Made by a program: the position numbers and the translations under genes. The notes under the pieces were generated by a model. It was not told the origin of the DNA and did no database searches. It was given only the letters and a program-made list of their open reading frames with translations. This document shows, in pieces, positions 23,946 to 31,574 of a stretch of 36,454 nucleotides of DNA; positions within the stretch are counted from its first letter, which is position 1; each line of letters starts with the position of its first letter. This stretch comes from Acidimicrobiaceae bacterium (GTDB lineage: Bacteria; Actinomycetota; Acidimicrobiia; Acidimicrobiales; RAAP-2): assembly GCA_003151555.1 (NCBI GenBank), contig PLXU01000067.1, forward strand, positions 1 to 36,454. Direction: 5' to 3'.

Positions 23946-24818
23946 GTGCGTCTCAGTACCGTGGTTCTCCCCCTCGAGCGGTGGTCAAAATCGAAAGAGA
24001 AATGGCGCCGCGCCGAAGAGTTGGGTTTCTCGGCGGCCTACACCTACGACCATCTGTCGTGGAGACGCCTCGAGGACCGTCCCTGGCTCGGCGCCATTCC
24101 TACCCTGAGTGCGGCCGCGCTCGCCACTTCGACGATTCGGCTGGGGACCTTGGTGACGACGCCCAATTTCCGCCATCCCGTGCCGCTGGCCAAGGACCTA
24201 CTCAGTCTCGACGACCTTTCCAACGGTCGACTCACCGTGGGCGTGGGCGCCGGCGCGAGAGGCAGTGACGCCAGGGTCTTGGGAAATGATCCGTGGTTAG
24301 CCCAGGAGCGGATGGACCGCTTCGTCAACTTCGTCGAACTGCTTGATCACTTGCTGGAACAGCCGGTCACCTCGCACCGCGGCTCGTTTTACAGCGCAAG
24401 CGATGCGCGCATGTTGCCGGGCACCGTGCAACAACCCCGTCCTCCGTTCTTCGTCGCGGCGGCGGGCAAACGCGGCCTCGAGGTGGTCACTCGTTTCGGA
24501 CAGGGCTGGGTAACAATCGGGAGATCATCCAACGCGCAGGAGTCCTGTTACGACGCGGTCTCGTCACAACTGAACCGCTTACGGAGCGCTCTCGACGAAG
24601 CGGACCGTCCACTCGACAGCATCGAGCGGCTGTTGCTCGACGGGCTGAACGATGAGCAGCCCCTGGTCTCACTCGACGCGTTCGTCGACTGGGCCGGTCG
24701 CTACCAATCGCTCGGCATCACCGAGTTGGTAATCCACTGGCCCGAGCCCAATTCGCTCTTCGACTTCGACGTGGCGACGTTCGAGAAGATTGCCACCGAG
24801 GGGCTCGCCCAGCTCTAG
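23946..24818 (+). CDS. LLM-class (luciferase-like), probably F420-dependent oxidoreductase
   Basis: 290 aa from GTG 23946 behind AAGGTG. TIM-barrel of the bacterial luciferase family: AEELGFSAAYTYDHLSW, TSTIRLGTLVTTPNFRHPVPLAKDLLSLDDLSNGRLTVGVGAG and the C-terminal GITELVIHWP. The TPNFRHP and DDLSNGR..GVGAG pattern is shared with actinobacterial F420-dependent members; FMN use is also possible. Substrate unknown. First of four same-direction genes. Confidence 0.86.
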   Translation: MRLSTVVLPLERWSKSKEKWRRAEELGFSAAYTYDHLSWRRLEDRPWLGAIPTLSAAALATSTIRLGTLVTTPNFRHPVPLAKDLLSLDDLSNGRLTVGVGAGARGSDARVLGNDPWLAQERMDRFVNFVELLDHLLEQPVTSHRGSFYSASDARMLPGTVQQPRPPFFVAAAGKRGLEVVTRFGQGWVTIGRSSNAQESCYDAVSSQLNRLRSALDEADRPLDSIERLLLDGLNDEQPLVSLDAFVDWAGRYQSLGITELVIHWPEPNSLFDFDVATFEKIATEGLAQL

Positions 24819-24879
24819 CGCGATGGCGCCTTGGACTTTCTACGTCGCATCGGTTCTCGTCCACGCGGGGACAACCGGG

Positions 24880-24885
24880 TAACTT
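24880..24885 (+). promoter_or_regulatory. -10-like TAACTT, leaderless dehydrogenase transcript
   Basis: TAACTT ends 6 nt before the ATG at 24892, with no Shine-Dalgarno upstream of that ATG. Confidence 0.35.
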
Positions 24886-24891
24886 TGGTCC

Positions 24892-25812
24892 ATGCAAGAA
24901 CTTAAGGAGGCGTCCCCCGAATCAACGCGCATTGGCTGGATCGGAACCGGCGTCATGGGTTCGACGATGTGCGCGCACCTGCTATCGGCCGGCTACTCAG
25001 TCACCGTCTCGACCCGCACTCGAAGCAAGGCCGACGCGCTGGTCGCCGCCGGGGCGACCTGGGCCACTGCGCCGAACGAAGTGGCCAAGGCGAGCGACAT
25101 CGTCTTTACCATGCTGGGCTATCCCAGTGACGTTCGCAAGGTCCTGTTCGGGCCCAGCGGTGTGCTCGAGACAGCCCCCGAGGGCGCGATCGTGGTGGAC
25201 ATGTCGACCAGTGAGCCGGCACTGGCCGTGGAAATCGCCGCCACCGCCGCGCAGCGCCACGTCCACTCGCTCGACGCGCCCGTGTCGGGTGGCGACGTGG
25301 GCGCCAGGAACGCCACCCTCTCGATCATGGTCGGTGGTCCGAGCGAAGTCTTCGACGCGGTCGGTCCGTGCTTCGCCGTGTTGGGCGCCACCATCGTGCG
25401 ACAGGGCGATCACGGCGCCGGTCAACATACCAAGATGATGAACCAGGTGTTGATAGCGAGCAACATGGTGGGAGTCTGCGAAGCCCTGCTCTACGCCTAT
25501 CGGGCCGGTCTCGACCTTGACGACGTACTCGCGTCGGTCAGCGGCGGCGCGGCGGGCAGTTGGTCGCTCACCAATCTCGCCCCGCGGGCCATCGCGGGCA
25601 ACATGGCCCCCGGTTTCTTCGTTGATCATTTCGTCAAGGACATGGGAATTGCCCTCGGTGAAGCGAGTCGGATGCATCTGTCCCTACCCGGACTGGCGCT
25701 CGCTCACCAGCTCTACGTTGCCCTCCAGGCCCAAGGAGGCGGACGCGACGGCACGCAGTCACTCGTTCGCGCCCTCGCCTCACTCTCGGGCATCGACTGG
25801 GATCGGCGCTGA
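24892..25812 (+). CDS. 3-hydroxyisobutyrate dehydrogenase-family NAD(P) oxidoreductase
   Basis: 306 aa from ATG 24892. Rossmann motif GWIGTGVMGSTMCAHLL (17-33), substrate motif DAPVSGGDVGARNATLSIMVGG, catalytic Lys and Asn in GAGQHTKMMNQ, and the all-helical C-terminal domain (FVDHFVKDMGIALGEA). Beta-hydroxyacid dehydrogenases of this family act on 3-hydroxyisobutyrate, tartronate semialdehyde, 6-phosphogluconate-like or glyoxylate substrates; which one is unclear. The Arg after strand 2 (STRTRS) hints at NADP. Followed by the D-2-hydroxyacid-dehydrogenase-like gene after 7 nt, likely co-transcribed. Confidence 0.88.
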   Translation: MQELKEASPESTRIGWIGTGVMGSTMCAHLLSAGYSVTVSTRTRSKADALVAAGATWATAPNEVAKASDIVFTMLGYPSDVRKVLFGPSGVLETAPEGAIVVDMSTSEPALAVEIAATAAQRHVHSLDAPVSGGDVGARNATLSIMVGGPSEVFDAVGPCFAVLGATIVRQGDHGAGQHTKMMNQVLIASNMVGVCEALLYAYRAGLDLDDVLASVSGGAAGSWSLTNLAPRAIAGNMAPGFFVDHFVKDMGIALGEASRMHLSLPGLALAHQLYVALQAQGGGRDGTQSLVRALASLSGIDWDRR

Positions 25813-25819
25813 GCACACC

Positions 25820-26740
25820 GTGACGACGCCACGCATTGCAGTAGGTCCTCAGTCAGCGCCGTGGGCGGATGAGGCCGTGCGCCGCGGTGGCGGCGAAATC
25901 GTCCCGGTCGACGACGGGCCAGACGGACTGGTATGGATCGAATTTCGAGCCGCTCAGAATCTGAAGAAGTACCTCGACGCGCACCCCGGCATCGGCTGGG
26001 TGCAGTTGCCGCTCGCCGGGGTGGAGGACCTTTTTGCGGCCGGCGTTATCGACCACGATCGCACGTGGACGTCGGCCAAGGGGGCGTACGCGGAACCGGT
26101 GGCCGAGCACGCCTTGACCCTCGCGTTGGCGGGCCTCCGGGTGCTGCCGATCCGGGCCCGGGCGCGCACGTGGGGCACGCCGGCCGGAGTGAGCCTGTTC
26201 GACCGGCCCGTGACGATCATCGGGGCAGGCGGCATCACCGTCGCGTTATTGGCCCTGCTCAAACCATTTCGGACCGAGGTGACCGTAGTTCGCCAACGTC
26301 CTCAACTGCTCGACGGCGCGTGGCGCACGCTCGGAATCGATCACCTGCACGAGGCGTTGACGGGCGCTCAGGTGGTGGTGCTGGCGCCGGCCCTCACGCC
26401 GCGTACCCACCAAATGATGGCCCGGACCGAGTTCGACGTCATGGAGCGCGACGCGTGGTTGGTGAACGTTGGTCGTGGAGGCTTGGTGGACACGGACGAC
26501 CTCGTTGACGCCCTACGGGCGAAGAGCATCGGCGGCGCGGCCCTCGACGTGACCGATCCCGAGCCACTCCCCAAGGGTCACCCGCTGTGGTCGATGAAGA
26601 ACTGTCTCATCACGCCGCACACCGCGGACACCCAGGAGATGATTTGGCCGCTACTGGCCACACGAATCACCGAAAACGTGCGACGCCTGGGAGCGAACGA
26701 GGAGTTCATTGGTCTCGTCGACGTGCAACAAGGCTATTAG
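25820..26740 (+). CDS. D-isomer-specific 2-hydroxyacid dehydrogenase family protein
   Basis: 306 aa; I take GTG 25820 as start, 7 nt after the preceding stop, since the open frame upstream is shadow sequence. NAD(P)-binding domain: TIIGAGGITVALLALL. Catalytic triad: Arg in VNVGRGGLVD, Glu in DVTDPEPLPKGHPLW, His in ITPHTAD. Strand 2 ends VTVVRQRPQ rather than the Asp of NAD-specific enzymes, suggesting NADP preference (inference). The N-terminal substrate domain is short. Keto-acid substrate unknown. Confidence 0.86.
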   Translation: MTTPRIAVGPQSAPWADEAVRRGGGEIVPVDDGPDGLVWIEFRAAQNLKKYLDAHPGIGWVQLPLAGVEDLFAAGVIDHDRTWTSAKGAYAEPVAEHALTLALAGLRVLPIRARARTWGTPAGVSLFDRPVTIIGAGGITVALLALLKPFRTEVTVVRQRPQLLDGAWRTLGIDHLHEALTGAQVVVLAPALTPRTHQMMARTEFDVMERDAWLVNVGRGGLVDTDDLVDALRAKSIGGAALDVTDPEPLPKGHPLWSMKNCLITPHTADTQEMIWPLLATRITENVRRLGANEEFIGLVDVQQGY

Positions 26741-26823
26741 GCGTCATCACCACTCCTGGTGGCGAACGCCGGTCACCGACACGTCAGTCGTCCTTCGACG
26801 TGCTGCCCTGGCAAAATGGTGAC

Positions 26824-27543
26824 GTGACCGCCTATCAAGAGTTCGCGCCCTTCTACGACGCGGTCAACGGTGAGCCGGCGGAGCGCAGCCGCCAGATACT
26901 TGACTACATTGCCCGATTCCGACCCGCGTCGACGTCGGTGCTCGAACTAGGTTGCGGCACCGGGGCAGTGCTGGCCGGACTCGGCTCCGGACTGGCTCTG
27001 ACGGGCCTCGATCTCTCCTCCGAAATGCTCGCCTACGCCAAGCGTCGATGCCCGTCGGCGCGGCTCTACGAAGCTGACATGACCACGTTCGTCCAGCCCG
27101 AGCAGTTTGACGTGGTGCTGTGTGTGTTCGACACCCTCAACCACGTGACGACGCTCGAGGGCTGGCTGGCGACGTTCGAACGGGTCCACGCTCACCTCGT
27201 GGTGGGTGGACTCTTCATCTTTGATGTCAATACGCTCGGTCGTCTTCGCCACTTAGGCGACTCGGCCCCGTGGGTGCATCATTTCGACCAGCACACCCTC
27301 ATCATGAACGTCGAATTCGACGGCCATTGCCTCGCCCAGTGGGAAATTCGGATCTTCGAACAACTCCACGAGCGACACTTCGTGCTCCACCACGAACGAA
27401 TTACCGAACTGGGAATCCCACTCGAACGATTGAAAAATGCGCTCGCGTCCGACTTCGAGTTGCTCATGGAGACCGACCCCGAAGGCAAGACGCCGAGTGA
27501 CGAATCGTCGCGAGCCTACTTCGTCTTTCGCCGTCGAGCGTGA
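26824..27543 (+). CDS. SAM-dependent class I methyltransferase
   Basis: 239 aa from GTG 26824. Motif I VLELGCGTGAVLAGL, motif II acidic end GLDLSSEML, post-I region ARLYEADMTTF and motif IV FDVVLCVFDTLNHV are all in order, with the N-terminal signature YQEFAPFYDAVNG common in actinobacterial methyltransferases. The beta-rich C-terminal part (HTLIMNVEFDGHCLAQWEIRIFEQ) is typical of the 'Methyltransf_25/CAC2371-like' branch. Substrate unknown. Converges with the carboxypeptidase gene across 21 bp. Confidence 0.88.
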   Translation: MTAYQEFAPFYDAVNGEPAERSRQILDYIARFRPASTSVLELGCGTGAVLAGLGSGLALTGLDLSSEMLAYAKRRCPSARLYEADMTTFVQPEQFDVVLCVFDTLNHVTTLEGWLATFERVHAHLVVGGLFIFDVNTLGRLRHLGDSAPWVHHFDQHTLIMNVEFDGHCLAQWEIRIFEQLHERHFVLHHERITELGIPLERLKNALASDFELLMETDPEGKTPSDESSRAYFVFRRRA

Positions 27544-27564
27544 CGATGCACTCGATAGTTGGCG

Positions 27565-28731
27565 TCAGGGAATTGTTGTCGTGGTCGTGGAGCTCGTCGT
27601 CGTACTGGTAGTAGTAGTGGTGGTCGTCGTCGTGGTCGTCGTCGTCGTGGTCGGCACCACGTAACCGGGCCAACCTTCCCAACCGACAACCACTCCCGCG
27701 GGACCGGCGACGCGGGCGAACTGCGATCGCAGCGAATGGATGAGTACGAGATTGGCTTGGCCGGCGATCCCGAGGGCGTTGCCTCCGTGCTGTCCCAGGT
27801 CCACGGCGTAGATCGTTATCACGGTGCCATTGATCGCGTAATTGATGGCCATCACGTCGCAGCCCCCCGACACATTGGTGTAGCCGGACTTCACACCCAC
27901 CACGCCGTCATGTCCCACGAGCGGTGTGTAGGAGATGACAACTCCGACCACCGGCAGTTTCACCTGTGGCAGCGCCACGATAGTGCGCACTATGGGCTCA
28001 TTGGTCATCAAGGCCACGGCGATGATCGCCTGATCATGCGCGGTGGAGCGGTCGTAGGGTGAGATCCCGCTGTAGTCGGCGTAGCGGGTGTGGGTCATCC
28101 CGAGGGCCCGCGCATCACGGTTCATCTCATTGACGAATTGCGACTGCGTCATGCCGAGCATCGTCACCAACAGCTGAACGTAGTTACCGGCCGAGTGAAC
28201 CAGCAGTCCGCGCAGCAGCGTTCCTTCACACAACGTCTCACCGAGCTTGACGGTGACGCTGGACTGATCGGTCGCGACGTCGAAGTCGTAGAGCGCCACG
28301 TCGCTCGCGTTGACACTGAGACAGGGGCCTCGTTGGGAGTAGGTCAGGGGCAAGTGATGCAACACCACCCAGGTCGACATCAACTTGGTGAGACTGGCGA
28401 TTGCCTGTGTGGGCTGAGCGGTTGACGAGGCGGCCACGGACAGCGCGGGAATGGCGATCGCGGCGCTGCCCTGTTTGGGCCACGGCAACTTGAGTCTCGC
28501 GGGAATAACAGCCGGCAACGTCGTGGTTGTCGTGGTGGTCGTAGTGGTCGACGTCGAAGGTATTGTCGTGGTCGTCGTCGACAAAGTAGTCGTGGTCGTC
28601 GTGTCGCGCGGGGCCGTTGTCGAGTGAGCAATCTCCGGGGTCGCCGCCACCAACGTCGCAATCAAGAGGCCGCCCAGGGACACGACAAGCAGCGGGCCGC
28701 GACGGAGTAAGGACCGCGGAGTTACTTTCAC
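27565..28731 (-). CDS. Secreted D-alanyl-D-alanine carboxypeptidase-like serine hydrolase (S11) with poly-Thr arms
   Basis: 388 aa from GTG 28731. Signal/anchor LLVVSLGGLLIATLVAA (14-30). Residues 44-71 and 361-388 are nearly pure threonine. The catalytic domain lies between: SLTK (Ser113 nucleophile, Lys116), a second motif reading HSAGN at 179-183 (one residue longer than the usual SxN) and KSG at 281-283. It trims peptidoglycan stem peptides in the cell wall space. The Thr arms may be O-glycosylated spacers. A TAAGTT hexamer 6 nt before the start suggests leaderless transcription. Confidence 0.85.
   Translation of the reverse strand: MKVTPRSLLRRGPLLVVSLGGLLIATLVAATPEIAHSTTAPRDTTTTTTLSTTTTTIPSTSTTTTTTTTTTLPAVIPARLKLPWPKQGSAAIAIPALSVAASSTAQPTQAIASLTKLMSTWVVLHHLPLTYSQRGPCLSVNASDVALYDFDVATDQSSVTVKLGETLCEGTLLRGLLVHSAGNYVQLLVTMLGMTQSQFVNEMNRDARALGMTHTRYADYSGISPYDRSTAHDQAIIAVALMTNEPIVRTIVALPQVKLPVVGVVISYTPLVGHDGVVGVKSGYTNVSGGCDVMAINYAINGTVITIYAVDLGQHGGNALGIAGQANLVLIHSLRSQFARVAGPAGVVVGWEGWPGYVVPTTTTTTTTTTTTTTTSTTTSSTTTTTIP
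27568..27651 (-). repeat. C-terminal poly-Thr codon repeat
   Basis: 28 codons, almost all Thr (ACC/ACG/ACT) with three Ser and a final Ile-Pro. The plus strand reads as GTC/GTG/GTA triplets. It is mixed-codon rather than a perfect microsatellite, which limits slippage. Confidence 0.85.
28519..28602 (-). repeat. N-terminal poly-Thr codon repeat
   Basis: Residues 44-71 of the carboxypeptidase, Thr-rich with Ser, Leu, Ile and Pro interruptions, placed between the membrane segment and the catalytic domain. Confidence 0.85.
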
Positions 28732-28737
28732 CCATTT

Positions 28738-28743
28738 AACTTA
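28738..28743 (-). promoter_or_regulatory. -10-like TAAGTT, leaderless carboxypeptidase transcript
   Basis: The minus-strand hexamer ends 6 nt before GTG 28731; no clear Shine-Dalgarno is seen between them. Confidence 0.3.
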
Positions 28744-28849
28744 CTTTGCGGGGTCGACCATCTTTGTTACCGCGCCGTGACAAATAGCACTCGTGACGCC
28801 CGCCTCGACGCCACGTCCGTCCTCGACCCTGCGTGAACGTGCGAGAACG

Positions 28850-30115
28850 TCACTCGCGATCACCTCGCGCGAGTTCGTCCAGGCGACGTTCGAGAAACGC
28901 TCGCTCGACTTCGTTCTCGCACTGAGTCAGCGCCTCTTGATACGCCCCTCGCGCTTCATCACGACGGCCGAGCTGGCGCAGAAAATCGGCGCGAGCGCTG
29001 GCCCGGTAGTTGTAACCGGCCAACTGCGAATCGCTCGCGAGTTCGTCCAGGGCGCTGAGACCGGCCTCGGGGCCCTCGGCGATGCCTACCGCGACCGCCC
29101 GGTTCAGGGCCACCACTGGTGACGGCCAAGCAACAAGTAGCAGGTCGTATAACGCGATGATCTCGGGCCAATCGGTTTGCTCCCACGAGGGCGACTCCGC
29201 GTGCACGGCAGCGATCGCGGCCATCAAGGCGAACCGACCGGGCAGCGGGCGTTGTAGCGCGTCACGCACGAGAACCGTGCCTTCGACGATGGCCTTGAGA
29301 TCCCACTGGTCGCGATCTTGCTCAGATAACAACAGCAGCGTGCCGTCGGGTCCGGTGCGAGTCCGGTGACGCGCATCGGTCAGGATCATGAGCGCCAGGA
29401 GTCCGGCGACGCTCGCCTCCTCGGGCAACAGGACCCGCAGCATGCGCGCCAGCTCGAACGCGCGTTCGACCAGGTCGCGGCGCATGAGGTCGGCGCCCGT
29501 GGGCGCGGTGTGCCCGGTGGTGAAGACGAGGTGCACGGCGGACAGCACGGCCTCGATTCGCGCGGGCAGGTCTTCGGCCGTCGGTACTCGGTACGGGATG
29601 TGCGACGTCGAAATCTTCTTCTTCGCGCGCGTGAGGCGCGCCGCCATTGTGGACTCGGTGACCAGGAAGGCCCGGGCCACCTCCGAGGTGGTCAGACCGC
29701 ACAACAGGCGCAGGGTGAGGGCCACCTGCGTCTCGATGGACAAGGACGGGTGACAACAGGTGAAGATGAGGCGAAGGCGGTCGTCGGGGATTATTGGATC
29801 TTCCACCTCGAGCGCCTTCGCCCTCTCTTCGGGTTCGACGAACTCCACTAACAATCGGTCGTGCGTGGATTGGCGTCGAAGGACATCAATGACCCGGCGT
29901 CGCGCCACGGTCGTCAGCCAGGCGCCCGCTCGGTCGGGTATCCCGGTTTTCGGCCAGGTGGTCAGCGCCTTGGAGAACGCGTCCTGCACGCACTCCTCGG
30001 CGAGATCGATGTCCCCGGCGACGCGAATGGTCGCCGCCAACACGAACGCCCACTCGCTCTGGTACGCCAGGGCGACCGCGGCCTCGACCTCGATGGACGC
30101 GTAGGGATCGCTCAG
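28850..30115 (-). CDS. ECF RNA polymerase sigma factor with C-terminal helical domain (ECF42-like), probable CTG start
   Basis: 421 aa if started at CTG 30115, or 397 aa from GTG 30043. Region 2 (IDLAEECVQDAFSKAL, PDRAGAWLTTVARRRVIDVLRR), region 4 (RLIFTCCHPSLSIETQVALTLRLLCGLTTSEVARAFLVTESTMAARLTRAKKKI), then a long TPR-like helical extension ending RRDEARGAYQEALTQCENEVERAFLERRL. The preceding gene is a YCII/DGPF protein, the hallmark partner of ECF42 sigma factors. The GTG start would cut into region 2 (upstream residues IEVEAAVALAYQSEWAF are coding-like), whereas CTG 30115 overlaps the DGPF stop as CTGA. No in-frame ATG, GTG or TTG precedes it. Confidence 0.88.
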   Translation of the reverse strand: MSDPYASIEVEAAVALAYQSEWAFVLAATIRVAGDIDLAEECVQDAFSKALTTWPKTGIPDRAGAWLTTVARRRVIDVLRRQSTHDRLLVEFVEPEERAKALEVEDPIIPDDRLRLIFTCCHPSLSIETQVALTLRLLCGLTTSEVARAFLVTESTMAARLTRAKKKISTSHIPYRVPTAEDLPARIEAVLSAVHLVFTTGHTAPTGADLMRRDLVERAFELARMLRVLLPEEASVAGLLALMILTDARHRTRTGPDGTLLLLSEQDRDQWDLKAIVEGTVLVRDALQRPLPGRFALMAAIAAVHAESPSWEQTDWPEIIALYDLLLVAWPSPVVALNRAVAVGIAEGPEAGLSALDELASDSQLAGYNYRASARADFLRQLGRRDEARGAYQEALTQCENEVERAFLERRLDELARGDRE

Positions 30116-30459
30116 TCGAAGACCCTGATGGGACGGACCTCAACGCCGCCGAAGGACGCCGGCACCTGTGCGGCGATCGCGATCGCCTCGTCCAGGTCGG
30201 CCGCCTCGATGACGTAGTAACCGCCGAGCGCTTCCTTGGTCTCGGCGAATGCGCCGTCGGTCACAACCAACTTGCCCGAGGAATCGTGGCGCAGCGACGT
30301 CGCGCTGGACGTGGGGTGAAGGGCGTTGCCGCCGCGTAGCTTGGCGCCATTCTGCTCGCCGAAGATGTTGTGCGCGGCCATCATCTTGCCGGCGGTCTCG
30401 GCGTCGGCGCCCTCCCAGGCCGCTTCGTTTTCGTAAATGAGGATTAAGTATTCGGACAT
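30112..30459 (-). CDS. YCII-related DGPF-domain protein, ECF42 partner
   Basis: 115 aa from ATG 30459 behind AAGGAG. MSEYLILIYENEAAWE start, and the conserved tail FAETKEALGGYYVIEAADLDEAIAIAAQVP-xxxGGVEVRPI; the DGPF signature is DGAF here. A small ferredoxin-like dimer fold. These proteins are strongly linked to ECF42 sigma factors and thought to be their targets or modulators; mechanism unsettled. The stop overlaps the sigma factor's presumed CTG start. Confidence 0.92.
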   Translation of the reverse strand: MSEYLILIYENEAAWEGADAETAGKMMAAHNIFGEQNGAKLRGGNALHPTSSATSLRHDSSGKLVVTDGAFAETKEALGGYYVIEAADLDEAIAIAAQVPASFGGVEVRPIRVFD

Positions 30460-30473
30460 TTCAGCTCCTTAGA

Positions 30474-30498
30474 GTGAGACCCGCACCTCGGGCCTCAC
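30474..30498 (-). promoter_or_regulatory. Stem-loop in the leader of the DGPF-sigma operon
   Basis: GTGAGGCCCG pairs with CGGGTCTCAC (10 bp, one G-U) around a 5-nt loop, ending just upstream of the AAGGAG ribosome binding site. A possible -10 TATAGG lies directly 5' of the hairpin. It might shield or expose the ribosome binding site, or stabilise the mRNA. Confidence 0.5.
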
Positions 30499-30554
30499 CT
30501 ATAACGACGAACGAGGGGCGGGCAAATCGACAACCGACACCTTATTCTGCCCCG

Positions 30555-31568
30555 TCAGTGCAGCGTGTTCCACTCGTCGTCGGTCAAGCGGCCCAGTCGT
30601 TGCGCTTCGTCCAGACCGCCCAAGAGAAGGGCCGTTCGCCGGTCGTCGATGTACGAGACGTGATCGAAGCCCAGTCGCCGCCACGGTTGAAAGAGAATCC
30701 GAGTCGTGGAGGGATTGGAGTAGATTCCGCGCACCAGGACGCCGACGTCCGACGCCGCCACCACCAACGCCGGGCGCTGTTTGACGCGTTGTTCGGGAAT
30801 CTCGGGATCGACAGCGTCGAAGGGAACCTCGCCCAGCACGATGGTACCCACGAAGGGGTGATCGGGGTCGAACTTTTCCAACTCACTCGGCGTAAGGGTC
30901 ATTCGGCGACGTTCGCTCACCGCGAGCGGCTCTGCCGGTGACGGAGGCGGCGCCGGGGCCACCTTCTTGTCGCCTTTCACCCTCACGGGACGCGCCGGGT
31001 GAATCGGCGCACTGTTGCGACGGCGCTTCTTTTCCTCCTCGCGACGGGCCTTGCGCTGCGCCCGCACCTCGGGGTCAACCGGCTTGGGCGCCAACAGGGC
31101 CGAGTTGGGTGCGATCTCAGGCAGTTCGGGCAACGCGAGTTCAGAGCGCTCGTCGAGCAGTTGACGACAGTGCGGGGCCGCCGCAAACTCCTCGCCAACG
31201 GCGAAGCACAGCAGCGCCACCACGTCGTCGTTGGTCGCCCCGTCGGCGATCAACTGGTCGACGGCCGACGTCAACTGCTCGTACGAAGGCGAGTCGGCGT
31301 GATCGCCGAGGGCCGCGATGACCTTTTCGAGCGGCTCCATGGCCAGCAGTTCCAGCAGGCCCTTAGCCGCCGCAATGGGCGCGCCGATGGCGAAGGCGGT
31401 GACGTCGCGGCGTTGCTGGAGACTGCGCAACGGCATGCCCACTACGGCGCTGATCTTGGCGTTGCCGCGCAGGTCGAGCGAGTCCACGGCCGCCAGGACC
31501 GTGTTGTCGTCAATCTTGAGCAGGGCGCGGCGCACGTAGTGCGCCGGGCTGGAGGTGGCGGACGTCAC
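30555..31568 (-). CDS. Uncharacterised protein: helical N-domain, basic linker, PemK/MazF-like C-domain
   Basis: 337 aa from GTG 31568, 6 nt after the acyl-CoA dehydrogenase stop. Residues 10-140 are helical with the feel of a small regulatory domain (LLELLAMEPLEKVIAALG, SAVDQLIADGATNDDVVALLCFAVGEEF). Residues 164-213 are a Lys/Arg/Pro linker (VRAQRKARREEEKKRRR, PAPPPSP). Residues 237-337 read FVGTIVLGEVPFD, then KQRPALVVAASDVGVLVRGIYSN: the KxRPalVv strand is the mark of PemK/MazF-type folds. No antitoxin gene adjoins it, so a toxin role is not assumed. May be an RNA-binding or RNase-like protein. Confidence 0.6.
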   Translation of the reverse strand: MTSATSSPAHYVRRALLKIDDNTVLAAVDSLDLRGNAKISAVVGMPLRSLQQRRDVTAFAIGAPIAAAKGLLELLAMEPLEKVIAALGDHADSPSYEQLTSAVDQLIADGATNDDVVALLCFAVGEEFAAAPHCRQLLDERSELALPELPEIAPNSALLAPKPVDPEVRAQRKARREEEKKRRRNSAPIHPARPVRVKGDKKVAPAPPPSPAEPLAVSERRRMTLTPSELEKFDPDHPFVGTIVLGEVPFDAVDPEIPEQRVKQRPALVVAASDVGVLVRGIYSNPSTTRILFQPWRRLGFDHVSYIDDRRTALLLGGLDEAQRLGRLTDDEWNTLH

Positions 31569-31574
31569 GCTGGC

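Noticed and set aside
27437..27664. Plus-strand ORF ending in poly-valine
   Set aside because: The valine run is the complement of the carboxypeptidase's poly-Thr codons.
30555..31568. Complete toxin-antitoxin module
   Set aside because: No small antitoxin-like gene adjoins the PemK-like protein on either side, so only the domain resemblance is reported.
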